From Chrysosporum bergii ANA360D (GTDB lineage Bacteria; Cyanobacteriota; Cyanobacteriia; Cyanobacteriales; Nostocaceae), in the NCBI RefSeq assembly GCF_029891735.1, contig NZ_JANQDH010000050.1, positions 1 to 64,000 of the forward strand: a stretch of 64,000 nucleotides of DNA. The letters are read 5' to 3'. Below are positions 35,740 to 46,094 of the stretch, one piece after another (position 1 is the first letter of the stretch; the number at the start of each line of letters is the position of its first letter). Under the pieces are notes generated by a model that was not told where the DNA came from, searched no databases, and saw only the letters and a program-made list of their open reading frames with translations. The position numbers and the translations under genes are program-made.

Positions 35740-38439
35740 CTAGGGAAAAGTGTTGATCACGGAAGATTTGACCCCTTGGCTATCTGTAATTGTTGTAGAG
35801 GTGTTTTGTGGCTCTACTTCCTCTATGACTAAACCGCGCACCTTGATTAACTTGATGGCTCGACTGACGCTTTCTGGCAAAATTACCACCAGACTGTTAT
35901 CGGGAGCCATATCTAAGGCTTTATTAATGGCTGCGGTTTCGTCTAAGACTGACTCATAACGACAGTTGGGATTAACTTGGGTTATCCCTCTGATAATCAA
36001 ATCAGCAGCCGAACCCCGTGACCTTCCCCTGGTGTCATCATCTTCTTTGACGATAATGTAGTCAAAAATCTCTGCTGACAATTTACCCAAGGTAACGAAA
36101 TCTTCATCACGGCGATCGCCTGGTCCACCAACTACGCCAATGCGTTGGCCTGTGTTCCAGTTGCGGACAAAAGAACCCAAGGCTTCATAACTGGCGGGAT
36201 TGTGAGCATAATCTACTAAGGCGTGGTATTGGCCTAAGTTAAATAAATTCATCCGTCCTGGGGTTTGACTTACGGAAGCGCGGAAGGTCTTTAAGCCAGC
36301 ACGAATTTGCTCAATTGTGACATTTTGGACAAAGGCTGCCAAGCTGGCGGCTAAAGCATTGGCAATCATGAACGGCGCACGTCCACTCATGGTCAAGGGA
36401 ATATTTTCTGCCCTTTCGATTCGGTGGGTCCAATCACCTTTGACGACTGACAGATAACCATTTTCGTAAACTGCGGCTACTCCTCCTTTTTCTACGTGCT
36501 TCCGCACTAATTCTGAATCAGGATTCATAGTAAAGTAGGCTACATTGGCTTTTGTTTTTTCTGCCATGGCTGCAACACGGTGGTCATCAGCGTTTAACAC
36601 TGCATAACCATCGGGAAATACTGCTTCTGCCACTACACTCTTTAAATTAGCTAACTGTTCAATAGTATCTATATCACCTATACCCAGATGATCAGCAGAT
36701 ACATTTAACACTACACCCACATTAGCATTGGCAAAACCTACCCCTGATCGGAGAATACCACCACGAGCCGTTTCTAGCACTGCTACTTCTACAGTGGGGT
36801 CTTCTAGAATCAGATGGGCACTTTGCGGTCCGGTGTTGTCTCCAGATTCAACTAAATAATCACCGATGTAAGTTCCATCTGTAGTTGTATAACCTACTAC
36901 TTTTCCTGTTTGTTTATAAATATGTGCTAACAGTCGAGTGGTAGTGGTTTTACCATTAGTACCTGTGACACTTAAGATAGGAATCAGGCTGGAGTGTTCG
37001 TTGGGAAACAGCATATCCAGAACTGCTCCTGCAACGTTGCGGGGAGTGCCAACACTGGGGGCAACGTGCATCCTGAAACCAGGAGCGGCGTTAACTTCTA
37101 CCACCACGCCGTCCATTTCTCGGATGGGACGACTAATATCTGTGGTGACAATATCCATGCCGGCGATATCCAAGCCAATAATTTTGACTATCCTTTCTGC
37201 CAGCCACACATTTTCTGGGTGGATTTCATCGGTACGATCTATGGCAATACCACCTGTGCTTAAGTTAGCCGTTGCACGCAGGTAACAAGTTGCTCCCTTT
37301 GGTGGTATACTTTTGAGGGTGTAGCCTTGTCGTTCTAGGAGTTGGTAGCTGTTGTGGTCTAGTTCAATTTTGGTGAGGATTTTATCATGACCTTCACCGC
37401 GATTTGGGTCTTGGTTGGTTTCGGTAATCAGTTCGCTAATGGTGGATCTGCCATTACCAACTACGTGAGCGGGCACACGTTCGGCTACTGCTACTACTTT
37501 GCCGTTGATAACTAGCACCCGATGGTCTCGCCCTGGGTAATAGCGCTCAACAATAATTGAGCGGGAAACAAGTCTGGCTGCGTCGTAAGCGGCTTCAGCT
37601 TCATCCGAGTTTCTAATATCAATGGTAATGCCACGTCCGTGGTTACCATCTGATGGTTTGATGACTATGGGGTAGCCGCCCACATATTCAATAGCTTCTT
37701 CTAGGTCATCCAAAAAGTTGATCACAGTACCTTTTGGTACTGGCGCTCCAGCAGCAGCAAGAATGCGTTTAGTTGCTTCTTTGTCGCAAGCTAGTTCTAC
37801 ACCTAAAATGCCGGTGTGATTGGTCATGGTGGCTTGCAGGCGCTTTTGATTTACACCATAGCCAAGTTGAATTAAGAAGCGAGCGCTTAACTGCGTCCAG
37901 GGAATACCTCTTTTTTCGGCTTCTTTGACAATGGCTTCTGTGGAAGGACCCAAGGAAGATTCACGCCATAGGTCTTTCAGGTCTAAGATGTCTTGCTCCA
38001 GTTCTGCTTTTGGATAACGACCTCTATCAACGATACTTTGGCACAGCCGCACAGCTGCTCGTCCAGCGTAGCGTCCCGCTTCCTCATTCAGGTACTCGAA
38101 CACTACCTGGAAAACTCCAGGGGTGGCGGTTTCGCGGGTGCGCCCAAAGCCGACGGACATTCCAGCTAATTCCTGAAGTTCTAAGGCTACGTGTTCCACG
38201 ATATGGCCCATCATGGTACCTTCCTTGACTCGCATCAGAAAACCACCGCGACAGCCCGGCGAGCAGTAGTGACCTTCCAAACTTGGCAGCGCTTCTACCA
38301 ATCCTTCATAAAAGCTGGGGATTTCATTTGACGGGATATCGGCAAGTTTTTCTAAATCAAGGCGCATGACGATCAGTTTATGGCGTCGAATGCTCCAGTA
38401 GTTTGGGCCGCGTAAGGTTTGGATCTTGAGGATTCTCAT
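35740..38439 (-). CDS. cphA: Cyanophycin synthetase
   Basis: An 899-residue enzyme that builds multi-L-arginyl-poly-L-aspartate, the nitrogen-storage polymer, using ATP. The N-terminal domain (RILKIQTLRGPNYWSI) is followed by an ATP-grasp module (about 220-470, with PIVIKPSDGNHGRGITIDI). A Mur-ligase-like module comes next, with P-loop SVTGTNGKTTTTRLLAHI near 490 and DYAHNPASYEALG near 730. The length matches the family (about 875-901). ATG 38439 was chosen because cyanobacterial CphA starts MRILKIQTL. It lies downstream of cphB on the same strand. Confidence 0.97.
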   Translation of the reverse strand: MRILKIQTLRGPNYWSIRRHKLIVMRLDLEKLADIPSNEIPSFYEGLVEALPSLEGHYCSPGCRGGFLMRVKEGTMMGHIVEHVALELQELAGMSVGFGRTRETATPGVFQVVFEYLNEEAGRYAGRAAVRLCQSIVDRGRYPKAELEQDILDLKDLWRESSLGPSTEAIVKEAEKRGIPWTQLSARFLIQLGYGVNQKRLQATMTNHTGILGVELACDKEATKRILAAAGAPVPKGTVINFLDDLEEAIEYVGGYPIVIKPSDGNHGRGITIDIRNSDEAEAAYDAARLVSRSIIVERYYPGRDHRVLVINGKVVAVAERVPAHVVGNGRSTISELITETNQDPNRGEGHDKILTKIELDHNSYQLLERQGYTLKSIPPKGATCYLRATANLSTGGIAIDRTDEIHPENVWLAERIVKIIGLDIAGMDIVTTDISRPIREMDGVVVEVNAAPGFRMHVAPSVGTPRNVAGAVLDMLFPNEHSSLIPILSVTGTNGKTTTTRLLAHIYKQTGKVVGYTTTDGTYIGDYLVESGDNTGPQSAHLILEDPTVEVAVLETARGGILRSGVGFANANVGVVLNVSADHLGIGDIDTIEQLANLKSVVAEAVFPDGYAVLNADDHRVAAMAEKTKANVAYFTMNPDSELVRKHVEKGGVAAVYENGYLSVVKGDWTHRIERAENIPLTMSGRAPFMIANALAASLAAFVQNVTIEQIRAGLKTFRASVSQTPGRMNLFNLGQYHALVDYAHNPASYEALGSFVRNWNTGQRIGVVGGPGDRRDEDFVTLGKLSAEIFDYIIVKEDDDTRGRSRGSAADLIIRGITQVNPNCRYESVLDETAAINKALDMAPDNSLVVILPESVSRAIKLIKVRGLVIEEVEPQNTSTTITDSQGVKSSVINTFP

Positions 38440-38614
38440 GGGAATAGGTAGATGGAGATTCGGAACCAAAATTCTAGTTTCTTACTGAAATTGACCGCTA
38501 AACTGTTTATTATGAACAGTTTTTTCTATTTTTATGGTATGCTTATAGTTTTTTACAAAAACAAAGCAACCAAGGCGGCGATCAATACAGTGTCACCGTT
38601 AATACGCTATTCTT

Positions 38615-39478
38615 TCAGTTGGAGATGCGATGCACGGCAGGCAACACAGTGCGCTGATACAAGTGATAGCGATCGCCATAACTGAGAATGTGGAGTCGTA
38701 AATTATGTACAGTTAGGGGTTCATTAGCACCGACGTGGGGTTCATTGGTATGAGTAACCTCTATGGGATCGACAATGGTGACACTGCCTTTGCCCACAAC
38801 TTGTAACCAACCATCACGTTCAAAGACAGCACAGGTGTCTTCATCAATGCCAATACCGAGACGGTCTGGATGGGATGCGATGGCACTAATCAAGCGCCCC
38901 ATGCGATTGCGATTATGAAAATGCTGGTCAACAATCACTTCAGGGATAAAACCCAAGCCCGTTGCCATATCGACCAAGGAACGATTTGGAGTTTCACCAC
39001 TACCACCGCCTGCAATCATGTGATGTCCCATGACAGCAGCCCCGGCACTTGTTCCTGCTAGGGTCAGCTGTCCGGCTCGCACCCGTTGTCGGATAATTTC
39101 CATGGCTGGCGTATCTGACAGTACGCCACAAAGGCGTAATTGATCGCCTCCGGTCAGAAATACCCCCGTACAGGCTGATAGGGATTCTTTGACAGAAGAT
39201 GTTTCACACTGTTCTCGCTCACGGATATCTAAAATTTCGACCTTTTCAGCACCCATTTCTTCAAATAGGCGAATATATCTACCACCGATGATAGCGGGTT
39301 CGCGAGATGCCGATGGGATAATTGTAATATAGGCCTTACTAGCACCGGCACGACCGAAAAAAGTTCTCAGGATATCGCGTCCATGAACTTTATCTTCTGC
39401 GCCTCCGATGACCATTACGGCGGTTTTAGTTGCTTGTGGTGTCCTCATTTCCAGCGATTTAGCTTTTAGTTGCGGCAT
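38615..39478 (-). CDS. cphB: Cyanophycinase
   Basis: A 287-residue S51-family serine peptidase that cuts cyanophycin into beta-Asp-Arg dipeptides. The nucleophile elbow is LAGTSAGAAVMG. Other family motifs are VMVIGGAEDKVHGRDI, FLTGGDQLRL and VDQHFHNRNRMGRLI. It precedes cphA on the same strand with a 175-base gap, the usual cphBA arrangement. The two genes are often also driven separately, so the gap may hold a cphA promoter. ATG 39478. Confidence 0.97.
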   Translation of the reverse strand: MPQLKAKSLEMRTPQATKTAVMVIGGAEDKVHGRDILRTFFGRAGASKAYITIIPSASREPAIIGGRYIRLFEEMGAEKVEILDIREREQCETSSVKESLSACTGVFLTGGDQLRLCGVLSDTPAMEIIRQRVRAGQLTLAGTSAGAAVMGHHMIAGGGSGETPNRSLVDMATGLGFIPEVIVDQHFHNRNRMGRLISAIASHPDRLGIGIDEDTCAVFERDGWLQVVGKGSVTIVDPIEVTHTNEPHVGANEPLTVHNLRLHILSYGDRYHLYQRTVLPAVHRISN

Positions 39479-40108
39479 TATGTTTCTCCTGTCAACAACT
39501 TCAGGTGAATTTACAAGGTAAGGTCATGGCTACACAAGCTGTTAGTAGGACTGAGCATTGATGGCGATGGCCACGCAAGCTATCACACTTTGCTTTTTTG
39601 AGTAGAAACCTATCTGAAGTTAACATTGGGGTTAATTGCCAATTTAACTTCTGGCTAGATTCACATGATATTGGTTTAACTTTCATGTGTTCTTTGCTGT
39701 TCCTTAAAGCCAGTGCCTTGTTTTTCACCTGTACACTTTTTCCAGACTGGCAAAATAATGCTTGGGAGACTAGATATGACACTTTTGCGCTGGGGTTTCC
39801 CCTTTGGAAAAAAATGTCTGTTTTACCTCTGGTATTCGGGCAAGCAGGTTTTAACACGCTTTTTTTGAGGCTAGGCCTGTGCATCCTGGAAGTTGTTAAC
39901 TTGGTGAGATTATTAATTTAAATGTACTTGTGACAATATTTAAACACAAATTAAGTAATTACAAAAACTTTTGCTCCTACCTAAAATCAATAGTTCTGGT
40001 ATTTTTAGTCACTATTGATTAAACTTATCTGTAGTTCTATCCTACATTGACTGATGGTGTTTGCTAGACATTCAAATTTAAGATTAGTGTTCTCGAATAC
40101 GAATTACT
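39479..40108. promoter_or_regulatory. Divergent region between cphB and trmD
   Basis: This 630-base spacer separates divergent cphB and trmD. A plus-strand frame at 39598-39921 has no family features and is probably not a gene. An imperfect direct repeat, atggctacacaagct (39527-39541) and atggccacgcaagct (39568-39582), lies 49-104 bases upstream of cphB. No canonical GTA-N8-TAC NtcA site was found, although nitrogen control of cph genes is known in other cyanobacteria. Confidence 0.45.
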
Positions 40109-40819
40109 GTGCGCTTTGATATAGTTACACTTTTTCCTGACTGTTTTACCTCAGTTTTAAGTTCTGGACTGTTGGCTAAAGCTTTGTCTAAACAGATTGC
40201 CCAGGTGAATTTGGTTAATCCTAGGGATTTTACCACGGATAAGCACCATAAGGCCGATGATGAACCCTATGGGGGTGGGGTGGGGATGCTGATGAAGCCA
40301 GAACCCATTTTTGCTGCTGTGGAGTCTCTGCCCAGTCTACCCCGCCGAGAGGTGATTTTAATGAGTCCCCAAGGTCAAACTATCAATCAACCTCTCTTGA
40401 AAGAGTTAGCGACGAATTATGACCAGCTAGTAGTCATCTGTGGACATTATGAAGGAGTAGATGACAGGGTGCTGTATTTGGTCACACGTGAGGTTTCTTT
40501 AGGCGATTTTATTCTGACTGGGGGGGAAATTCCTTCAATGGCATTACTCAATGGCGTGGTCAGGCTACTACCAGGAACTGTGGGTAAGGTGGAATCTCTC
40601 GAGGCTGAAAGTTTTGAAGAGGGGTTACTGGATTATCCCCAGTACACTCGCCCTGCTAATTTTCGCGGTTGGAAAGTCCCTGATGTCTTGCTATCTGGGA
40701 ATCATGCCGCAATTGCCCGATGGCGACGTGAACAGCAAATCAAAAGAACAGGCGATCGCCGTCCCGATTTGCTGGAAAAATGGCAACAAAAGATCAAAAA
40801 AATGGAAAATAAGGATTAG
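40109..40819 (+). CDS. trmD: tRNA (guanine-37-N1)-methyltransferase
   Basis: A 236-residue SPOUT methyltransferase that makes m1G37 in tRNAs reading CNN codons and prevents +1 frameshifts. Knot motifs VVICGHYEGVDDRVL and SLGDFILTGGEIPSMALL are intact, as are the N-terminal RFDIVTLFPDCF and the HHKADDEPYGGGVGM loop. It starts with GTG 40109. ispF follows 63 bases later on the same strand. The closing lysine-rich tail is normal. Confidence 0.97.
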   Translation: MRFDIVTLFPDCFTSVLSSGLLAKALSKQIAQVNLVNPRDFTTDKHHKADDEPYGGGVGMLMKPEPIFAAVESLPSLPRREVILMSPQGQTINQPLLKELATNYDQLVVICGHYEGVDDRVLYLVTREVSLGDFILTGGEIPSMALLNGVVRLLPGTVGKVESLEAESFEEGLLDYPQYTRPANFRGWKVPDVLLSGNHAAIARWRREQQIKRTGDRRPDLLEKWQQKIKKMENKD

Positions 40820-40882
40820 AAAGTTGGGGGTTGAAAAACAAACCCTTAACCAATAACTCATCCCCTATCACTAACAAGGACT

Positions 40883-41365
40883 ATGAACATTCGTATTGGT
40901 AACGGCTACGACATCCACAGATTAGTCAGCGATCGCTCTTTAATCTTGGGAGGAATCACCATTCCTCACGCACTGGGTTTGTTGGGGCATAGTGATGCTG
41001 ATGTCCTCACTCATGCCATTATGGATGCCATGTTAGGGGCATTGTCTCTGGGGGATATTGGTCATTATTTTCCTCCTAGTGACCCTCAATGGGCTGGGGC
41101 GGATAGTTTGGTGCTATTAGCTCAAGTACATCAGCTGATTAAAACCCAAGGTTGGCACATAGGTAACATTGACTCAGTGGTGGTGGCGGAACGTCCCAAA
41201 TTGAAACCGTATATTGAAAAAATGCGTGCTAAGTTGGCAACGGTTTTAGAATTATCGCCGCATCAAATTGGCATCAAAGCCACCACTAACGAAAAATTAG
41301 GTCCTGTTGGTCGAGAAGAAGGTATATGTGCTTATGCTGTGATTTTATTACTAGCTAGTGATTGA
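40883..41365 (+). CDS. ispF: 2-C-methyl-D-erythritol 2,4-cyclodiphosphate synthase
   Basis: A 160-residue MEP-pathway enzyme making MEcPP for isoprenoids, carotenoids and the phytyl chain of chlorophyll. It carries the zinc ligands in [10 protein letters not shown] and the [20 protein letters not shown] motif. [19 protein letters not shown] and [17 protein letters not shown] are also typical. The length is standard. ATG 40883, downstream of trmD. Confidence 0.97.
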   Translation: MNIRIGNGYDIHRLVSDRSLILGGITIPHALGLLGHSDADVLTHAIMDAMLGALSLGDIGHYFPPSDPQWAGADSLVLLAQVHQLIKTQGWHIGNIDSVVVAERPKLKPYIEKMRAKLATVLELSPHQIGIKATTNEKLGPVGREEGICAYAVILLLASD

Positions 41366-41517
41366 TACATCCATAACAAGTAATGAATATCCCGATTTAT
41401 ATTGAAACCAACTTTTCAATGGCTATTGCGAAGATGAAGCAGGGATTAGATATTTCACTATGACACAACATTTTCTTGACTGGTTTAACTCTAGTCCATA
41501 AAAGTAAACGAAAAATT

Positions 41518-43305
41518 ATGATATTAACTAACAAACTCTCTACTTGCATAAAACCTTTTTGGCTAGTAATAACTGTAATTGCCTTGATAGCAGCGGTTAC
41601 AATCACCGGTTGCCATCCGTCTAAATTTAAAACTAAATCTGCTCAAGTACCGCAATTAGTTAACAGCATTCTTAGTGATCCTAAAACTTTTAACTATGCC
41701 CTTAGTTCAGAAGTACCCAATATTTTTAGTTTAACTTATGAGGGTTTAACTATCCAAAATCCCATGACTGGTGAAATAGAGCCAGACTTAGCAGAATCTT
41801 GGGAAACCACAGATGATAATTTGGGATTTATTTTTACTCTGAGAGCGGGTTTAAAATGGTCTGATGGGAAACCGTTAACGGTAGATGATGTTATTTTTAC
41901 TTACAATGATATTTACCTCAATGAAGAAATTCCCACAGATACTAGAGATATTCTCAGAATTGGTGAAAGTCGGGCATTACCTAGGGTGGAAAAGATTGAT
42001 AATCGGCGGGTTAAATTCACAACTCCAGAACCATTTGCACCTTTTTTAGGCAGTCTACAAATACCAATTTTACCAGCCCATAGTTTGGAAGAATCTGTCA
42101 AAATAAAAGATAAGGAAGGTAAGCCAATATTTCTGACTAAGTGGGGGGTGGATACTCCGGTAAATGAGATTATTGTTAATGGTCCTTACAAACTAGAGCG
42201 TTATGACACAAGTCAACGGGTGATTTTTCAGCTTAACCCCTACTATTGGCGTAAAAGCCCCCTAGGAGAATCTCAACCCTACATTGAACGGGTGGTATGG
42301 CCTATTGTGGAATCCACAGACACGGGATTACTGCAATTTCGTTCTGGTGGTTTGGATGTTGTGGGAGTGACACCAGATTACTTTTCTTTGTTAAAAAGGC
42401 AGGAAAAACAAGGTAATTTCACTATCTACAACGGGGGACCTGCTACGGGAACTTCTTTTGTTTTATTTAATCTTAATAAGGGGAAAAGAGATGGCAAACC
42501 GCTGGTAGATCCGGTGAAATCACGTTGGTTTAATACAGTTGAATTTCGCCAAGCTGTAGCTTATGCTATTGACCGACAAACCATGATTAATAATACTTTT
42601 CGGGGGTTGGGTCAAACCCAAGATTCACCAATTACGGTGCAGAGTCCTTTTTATCTTTCTCCAGAGGAAGGACTAAAAACCTATGATTATAATCCTGAAA
42701 AGGCTAAGGAATTGCTGAGAAAAGCTGGGTTTAAATACAATGCTCAAGGTAAACTATTAGATGGGGAAGGGAACCGGGTTCGGTTTACTTTACTTACCAA
42801 TGCAGGAAACAGAATCCGCGAAGCAATGGGGGCGCAAATTAAACAAGATTTAGGTAAAATCGGGATGCAGGTTGATTTCACCCCCTTGGCATGGAACACT
42901 TACACAGATAAACTAGCTAATACTCTAGACTGGGATGCTTCTTTACTAGGATTGACTGGTGGTTTAGAACCTAATAATGGCGCTAATGTTTGGTCACCAG
43001 AGGGGGGATTACATATGTTTAATCAAAAACCCCAAGCTGGACAAAAGCCGATCACGGGGTGGGAGGTTGCTCCTTGGGAGGCGAGAATTGGTGAACTTTA
43101 CATCCAGGCGGCTCAAGAGTTAGACCCAGCTAAACGCAAGGTAATTTATGCTGAAACTCAGAAGATTACACAGGAAAATTTACCTTTTATTTACTTAGTT
43201 AATCCTTATTCATTGTCAGCAGTGCGTAATAAATTCGCGGGTATTCAATACTCGGCTTTAGGCGGCGCATTTTGGAACATTTATGAAATAAAAATTATCA
43301 ATTAG
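41518..43305 (+). CDS. ABC transporter substrate-binding lipoprotein (peptide/opine type)
   Basis: A 595-residue family 5 solute-binding protein (DppA/OppA-like). The N-terminal signal is lipoprotein-type, with a hydrophobic stretch LVITVIALIAAVTITGC whose Cys would be lipidated. Core motifs include LTYEGLTIQNPMTGEIEPDLAE, WSDGKPLTVDDVIFTYND and FRQAVAYAIDRQTMINN. No permease or ATPase genes are adjacent, so its partners must be elsewhere. ATG 41518 was chosen because it gives a normal signal peptide; TTG 41476 would add 14 residues. Confidence 0.93.
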   Translation: MILTNKLSTCIKPFWLVITVIALIAAVTITGCHPSKFKTKSAQVPQLVNSILSDPKTFNYALSSEVPNIFSLTYEGLTIQNPMTGEIEPDLAESWETTDDNLGFIFTLRAGLKWSDGKPLTVDDVIFTYNDIYLNEEIPTDTRDILRIGESRALPRVEKIDNRRVKFTTPEPFAPFLGSLQIPILPAHSLEESVKIKDKEGKPIFLTKWGVDTPVNEIIVNGPYKLERYDTSQRVIFQLNPYYWRKSPLGESQPYIERVVWPIVESTDTGLLQFRSGGLDVVGVTPDYFSLLKRQEKQGNFTIYNGGPATGTSFVLFNLNKGKRDGKPLVDPVKSRWFNTVEFRQAVAYAIDRQTMINNTFRGLGQTQDSPITVQSPFYLSPEEGLKTYDYNPEKAKELLRKAGFKYNAQGKLLDGEGNRVRFTLLTNAGNRIREAMGAQIKQDLGKIGMQVDFTPLAWNTYTDKLANTLDWDASLLGLTGGLEPNNGANVWSPEGGLHMFNQKPQAGQKPITGWEVAPWEARIGELYIQAAQELDPAKRKVIYAETQKITQENLPFIYLVNPYSLSAVRNKFAGIQYSALGGAFWNIYEIKIIN

Positions 43306-43355
43306 GGGAATAGGTCCCTAAGTACTTGATTCTATAACCCTATAAACAAATTACC

Positions 43356-44129
43356 GTGACTCACCCAGAAATTTTGCGATCGCTCATTCAATCAGTCGCC
43401 AGTGGTAAACTTACCCCTGATGAAGCCCTAGATTCTCTTAAGGATTTAACTTATGAATCTGTGGGGGAGTTTGCTAAAATTGACCACCATCGTCAACTTA
43501 GAACTGGTTTTCCTGAAGTAATTTGGGGTCCGGGTAAAACTCCCGAACAAATTGCTCAAATTATGGAGGTGATGCGCCTCCGTAACCCGGTAGTAATGGC
43601 AACCCGCATCGAACCAGCAGTTTACACTGCATTGCAACTGAAAATTAAGGATTTGCAGTATTACGAACTAGCGCGAATTTGTGCTATTAATCCCGCCGGG
43701 ATGGAACCAAAAATTGGCGGATTAATTGGTATTCTCTCCGCGGGTACTGCTGACCTGGCTGTGGCTGAGGAAGCTGCTGTGACAGCAGAGTTGTCTGGCT
43801 TTCGTGTCCAGCGTCTTTGGGATGTGGGTGTGGCGGGGATTCATCGCTTGCTGAGTAATCGCCACGTGATTGAATCATCGTCGGTTCTGATTGTCGTCGC
43901 TGGAATGGAAGGTGCTTTACCCAGTGTGGTCGCGGGTTTGGCAGATTGTCCTGTTATTGCTGTTCCTACTAGTATTGGTTATGGCGCGAGTTTTAGCGGG
44001 TTGGCCCCTCTGTTAACAATGCTCAACTCCTGTGCTGCTGGTGTAGGTGTGGTGAATATTGATAATGGGTTTGGTGCTGCTGTTTTGGCGGGGCAAATTT
44101 TGCGAACAGCCGAGAAATTACGGGTGTGA
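43356..44129 (+). CDS. larB: Nickel-pincer cofactor biosynthesis protein LarB
   Basis: A 257-residue protein of the LarB/PurE-related family. LarB carboxylates and hydrolyses nicotinic acid adenine dinucleotide, the first step toward the nickel-pincer nucleotide cofactor. It shows the AIR-carboxylase-like core GILSAGTADLAVAEEAAVTAE, ADCPVIAVPTSIGYGASF and the C-terminal GFGAAVLAGQI. larC and larE are not in the window, so full cofactor synthesis cannot be confirmed. GTG 43356 is the start. The following small gene is in the same orientation. Confidence 0.92.
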   Translation: MTHPEILRSLIQSVASGKLTPDEALDSLKDLTYESVGEFAKIDHHRQLRTGFPEVIWGPGKTPEQIAQIMEVMRLRNPVVMATRIEPAVYTALQLKIKDLQYYELARICAINPAGMEPKIGGLIGILSAGTADLAVAEEAAVTAELSGFRVQRLWDVGVAGIHRLLSNRHVIESSSVLIVVAGMEGALPSVVAGLADCPVIAVPTSIGYGASFSGLAPLLTMLNSCAAGVGVVNIDNGFGAAVLAGQILRTAEKLRV

Positions 44130-44259
44130 TATAGTACAATTTGAGTTGACCTGTCAAGCTATCGTAAGATTTTTATGGGTAGTCGGTGTTTGTGGGTTAA
44201 AATTCCTAAACTCGCTACCAAGGAAAACTTGCGGCTGTTCACCCATATATTACCAGGCC

Positions 44260-44466
44260 ATGAACTATTTCAGTGATACGATATCTCAGTTAGTTTGGCA
44301 TCTGCCGATCAATTTGATGATGTTAGCGCAAATTATTAAAGACCCAGATGTTTTAGGTCAGATGCAACAAGCTTGGAATAATTTTGTACAAACAGGACAA
44401 GTGTGGGCACTTTTGATTGGTTTGATCATGGGTTATATTTTCCGGAGTCTTACAAGTTACGGTTAA
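44260..44466 (+). CDS. Small membrane protein (68 aa), hypothetical
   Basis: Not recognised. A 68-residue protein with two hydrophobic segments (QLVWHLPINLMMLAQII and VWALLIGLIMGYIF) and a polar middle (QMQQAWNNFVQTGQ). The ATG at 44260 was chosen because an AGG lies just upstream and the longer frame from 44059 runs through the end of larB. It sits between larB and argH on the same strand, 130 bases from larB. The function is unknown. Confidence 0.55.
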   Translation: MNYFSDTISQLVWHLPINLMMLAQIIKDPDVLGQMQQAWNNFVQTGQVWALLIGLIMGYIFRSLTSYG

Positions 44467-44569
44467 TTTAGGCAGTGAATAGGGACAAAGAATGGGGACA
44501 AAATATCGGAAATAGTGATAAATTCCTCTGGTATTCTTAAACAACTACTCCCCATTCTCCTAATCGTCT

Positions 44570-45955
44570 ATGAGCAAAGAAAAAACTTGGAGTCAACGAT
44601 TTGAGTCAGCATTGCATCCCGCGATCGCTGGTTTTAACGCTAGTATCAGTTTCGATATTGAGTTAATCGAATACGACTTGACTGGATCTCAAGCTCATGC
44701 TAAGATGCTTGCTCACACAGGTATTATTTCTCCATCTGAGGGTGAACACCTGGTGGCAGGTTTAGAACAAATTCGCCAAGAATACCGCCAGGGGAAATTC
44801 CAGCCGGGGATTGATGCGGAGGATGTACATTTTGCGGTGGAACGGCGTTTAATAGAAATTGTTGGTGACGTGGGGAAAAAACTCCATACTGCGCGATCGC
44901 GCAATGATCAAGTAGGCACTGATACACGACTTTATCTCCGCGACCAAATTACAGCGATCCGCGGCCAATTGCGTGAATTTCAAAATGTATTGCTGGATAT
45001 AGCCGAACAGCACGTTGAAACTTTAATTCCTGGTTACACTCACCTACAACGGGCCCAACCATTGAGTTTAGCTCATCACTTGTTAGCCTATTTCCACATG
45101 GTGCAACGAGACTGGGAACGTCTGAGAGATATAACTCCACGGGTGAATATTTCCCCCCTGGGATGTGGTGCATTGGCGGGTACAACTTTCCCCATTGACA
45201 GACATTACACAGCTGAACTGTTGAAGTTTGATCACATTTATGCTAATAGTTTGGATGGGGTAAGCGATCGCGACTTTATAATTGAGTTTCTTTGTGCTGG
45301 GAGCTTAATCATGGTTCATCTCAGCCGTCTTGCGGAGGAAATCATCCTCTGGTCATCGGAGGAGTTTGGTTTTGTCACTCTTAAAGACAACTGTGCCACA
45401 GGTTCCAGTATTATGCCGCAAAAGAAAAACCCAGATGTACCAGAATTAGTCCGGGGTAAAACTGGGCGGGTGTTTGGTCATCTGCAAGCAATGCTGGTAA
45501 TTATGAAAGGGCTACCCCTGGCATATAACAAAGACCTGCAAGAAGATAAAGAAGGTTTATTTGATGGCGTTAACACCATCAAAGGCTGTCTACAGGCGAT
45601 GACAATATTATTGCGGGAGGGCTTAGAATTTCGCACCCAGCGTTTAGCAGCGGCCGTGGATGAGGATTTCTCTAATGCTACCGATGTAGCAGATTATTTA
45701 GCAGGTAAGGGTGTACCCTTCCGAGAAGCTTATAATCTGGTAGGTAAAGTAGTAAAAACTAGTATTGCCGCAGGTAAGTTGTTAAAAGATTTAACTTTAG
45801 AAGAGTGGCAACAACTGCACCCAGCATTTGCCGAAGATATCTACACAGCTATTTCACCCCGTCAAGTTGTAGCAGCGCGGAACAGTTACGGTGGAACAGG
45901 TTTTGCACAGGTGAATCAGGCGATTGGTGCAGCCCGCGATCAAATGAGGGAATAA
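44570..45955 (+). CDS. argH: Argininosuccinate lyase
   Basis: A 461-residue enzyme of the fumarase/aspartase superfamily that splits argininosuccinate to arginine and fumarate, the last step of arginine synthesis. It keeps [24 protein letters not shown]-like [16 protein letters not shown], and the superfamily signature [20 protein letters not shown] with the catalytic Ser. The length is standard. ATG 44570. A stem-loop with a U-rich tail follows the stop. Arginine is a substrate of the cyanophycin synthetase also encoded in this window. Confidence 0.98.
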   Translation: MSKEKTWSQRFESALHPAIAGFNASISFDIELIEYDLTGSQAHAKMLAHTGIISPSEGEHLVAGLEQIRQEYRQGKFQPGIDAEDVHFAVERRLIEIVGDVGKKLHTARSRNDQVGTDTRLYLRDQITAIRGQLREFQNVLLDIAEQHVETLIPGYTHLQRAQPLSLAHHLLAYFHMVQRDWERLRDITPRVNISPLGCGALAGTTFPIDRHYTAELLKFDHIYANSLDGVSDRDFIIEFLCAGSLIMVHLSRLAEEIILWSSEEFGFVTLKDNCATGSSIMPQKKNPDVPELVRGKTGRVFGHLQAMLVIMKGLPLAYNKDLQEDKEGLFDGVNTIKGCLQAMTILLREGLEFRTQRLAAAVDEDFSNATDVADYLAGKGVPFREAYNLVGKVVKTSIAAGKLLKDLTLEEWQQLHPAFAEDIYTAISPRQVVAARNSYGGTGFAQVNQAIGAARDQMRE

Positions 45956-45964
45956 AAAATGTGA

Positions 45965-46008
45965 GAAGGAAATAGGGAGATGGTTATTGATCTGCCTTAT
46001 TTCCTTTC
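45965..46008 (+). terminator. Terminator-like hairpin after argH
   Basis: aaggaaata (45966-45974) pairs with tatttcctt (45998-46006), extended by G-T and G-C pairs inward. It begins 10 bases past the argH stop. The tail is pyrimidine-rich but not a clean T-run. Confidence 0.45.
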
Positions 46009-46094
46009 ATAATCATCACCACTAAATCAGGGCACCCACACATCATACACCCTGAAGTTGAAAAACATAAAGAACAGCGATTTCAACAGAGGGC

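Noticed and set aside
39598-39921. A 107-codon plus-strand frame upstream of trmD
   Set aside because: No recognisable family, no good ribosome-binding site, and it lies in the divergent promoter region of cphB and trmD.
44059-44259. Long N-terminal extension of the 44260 small gene
   Set aside because: It overlaps larB in another frame and its composition is unlike the C-terminal part. The later ATG is preferred.
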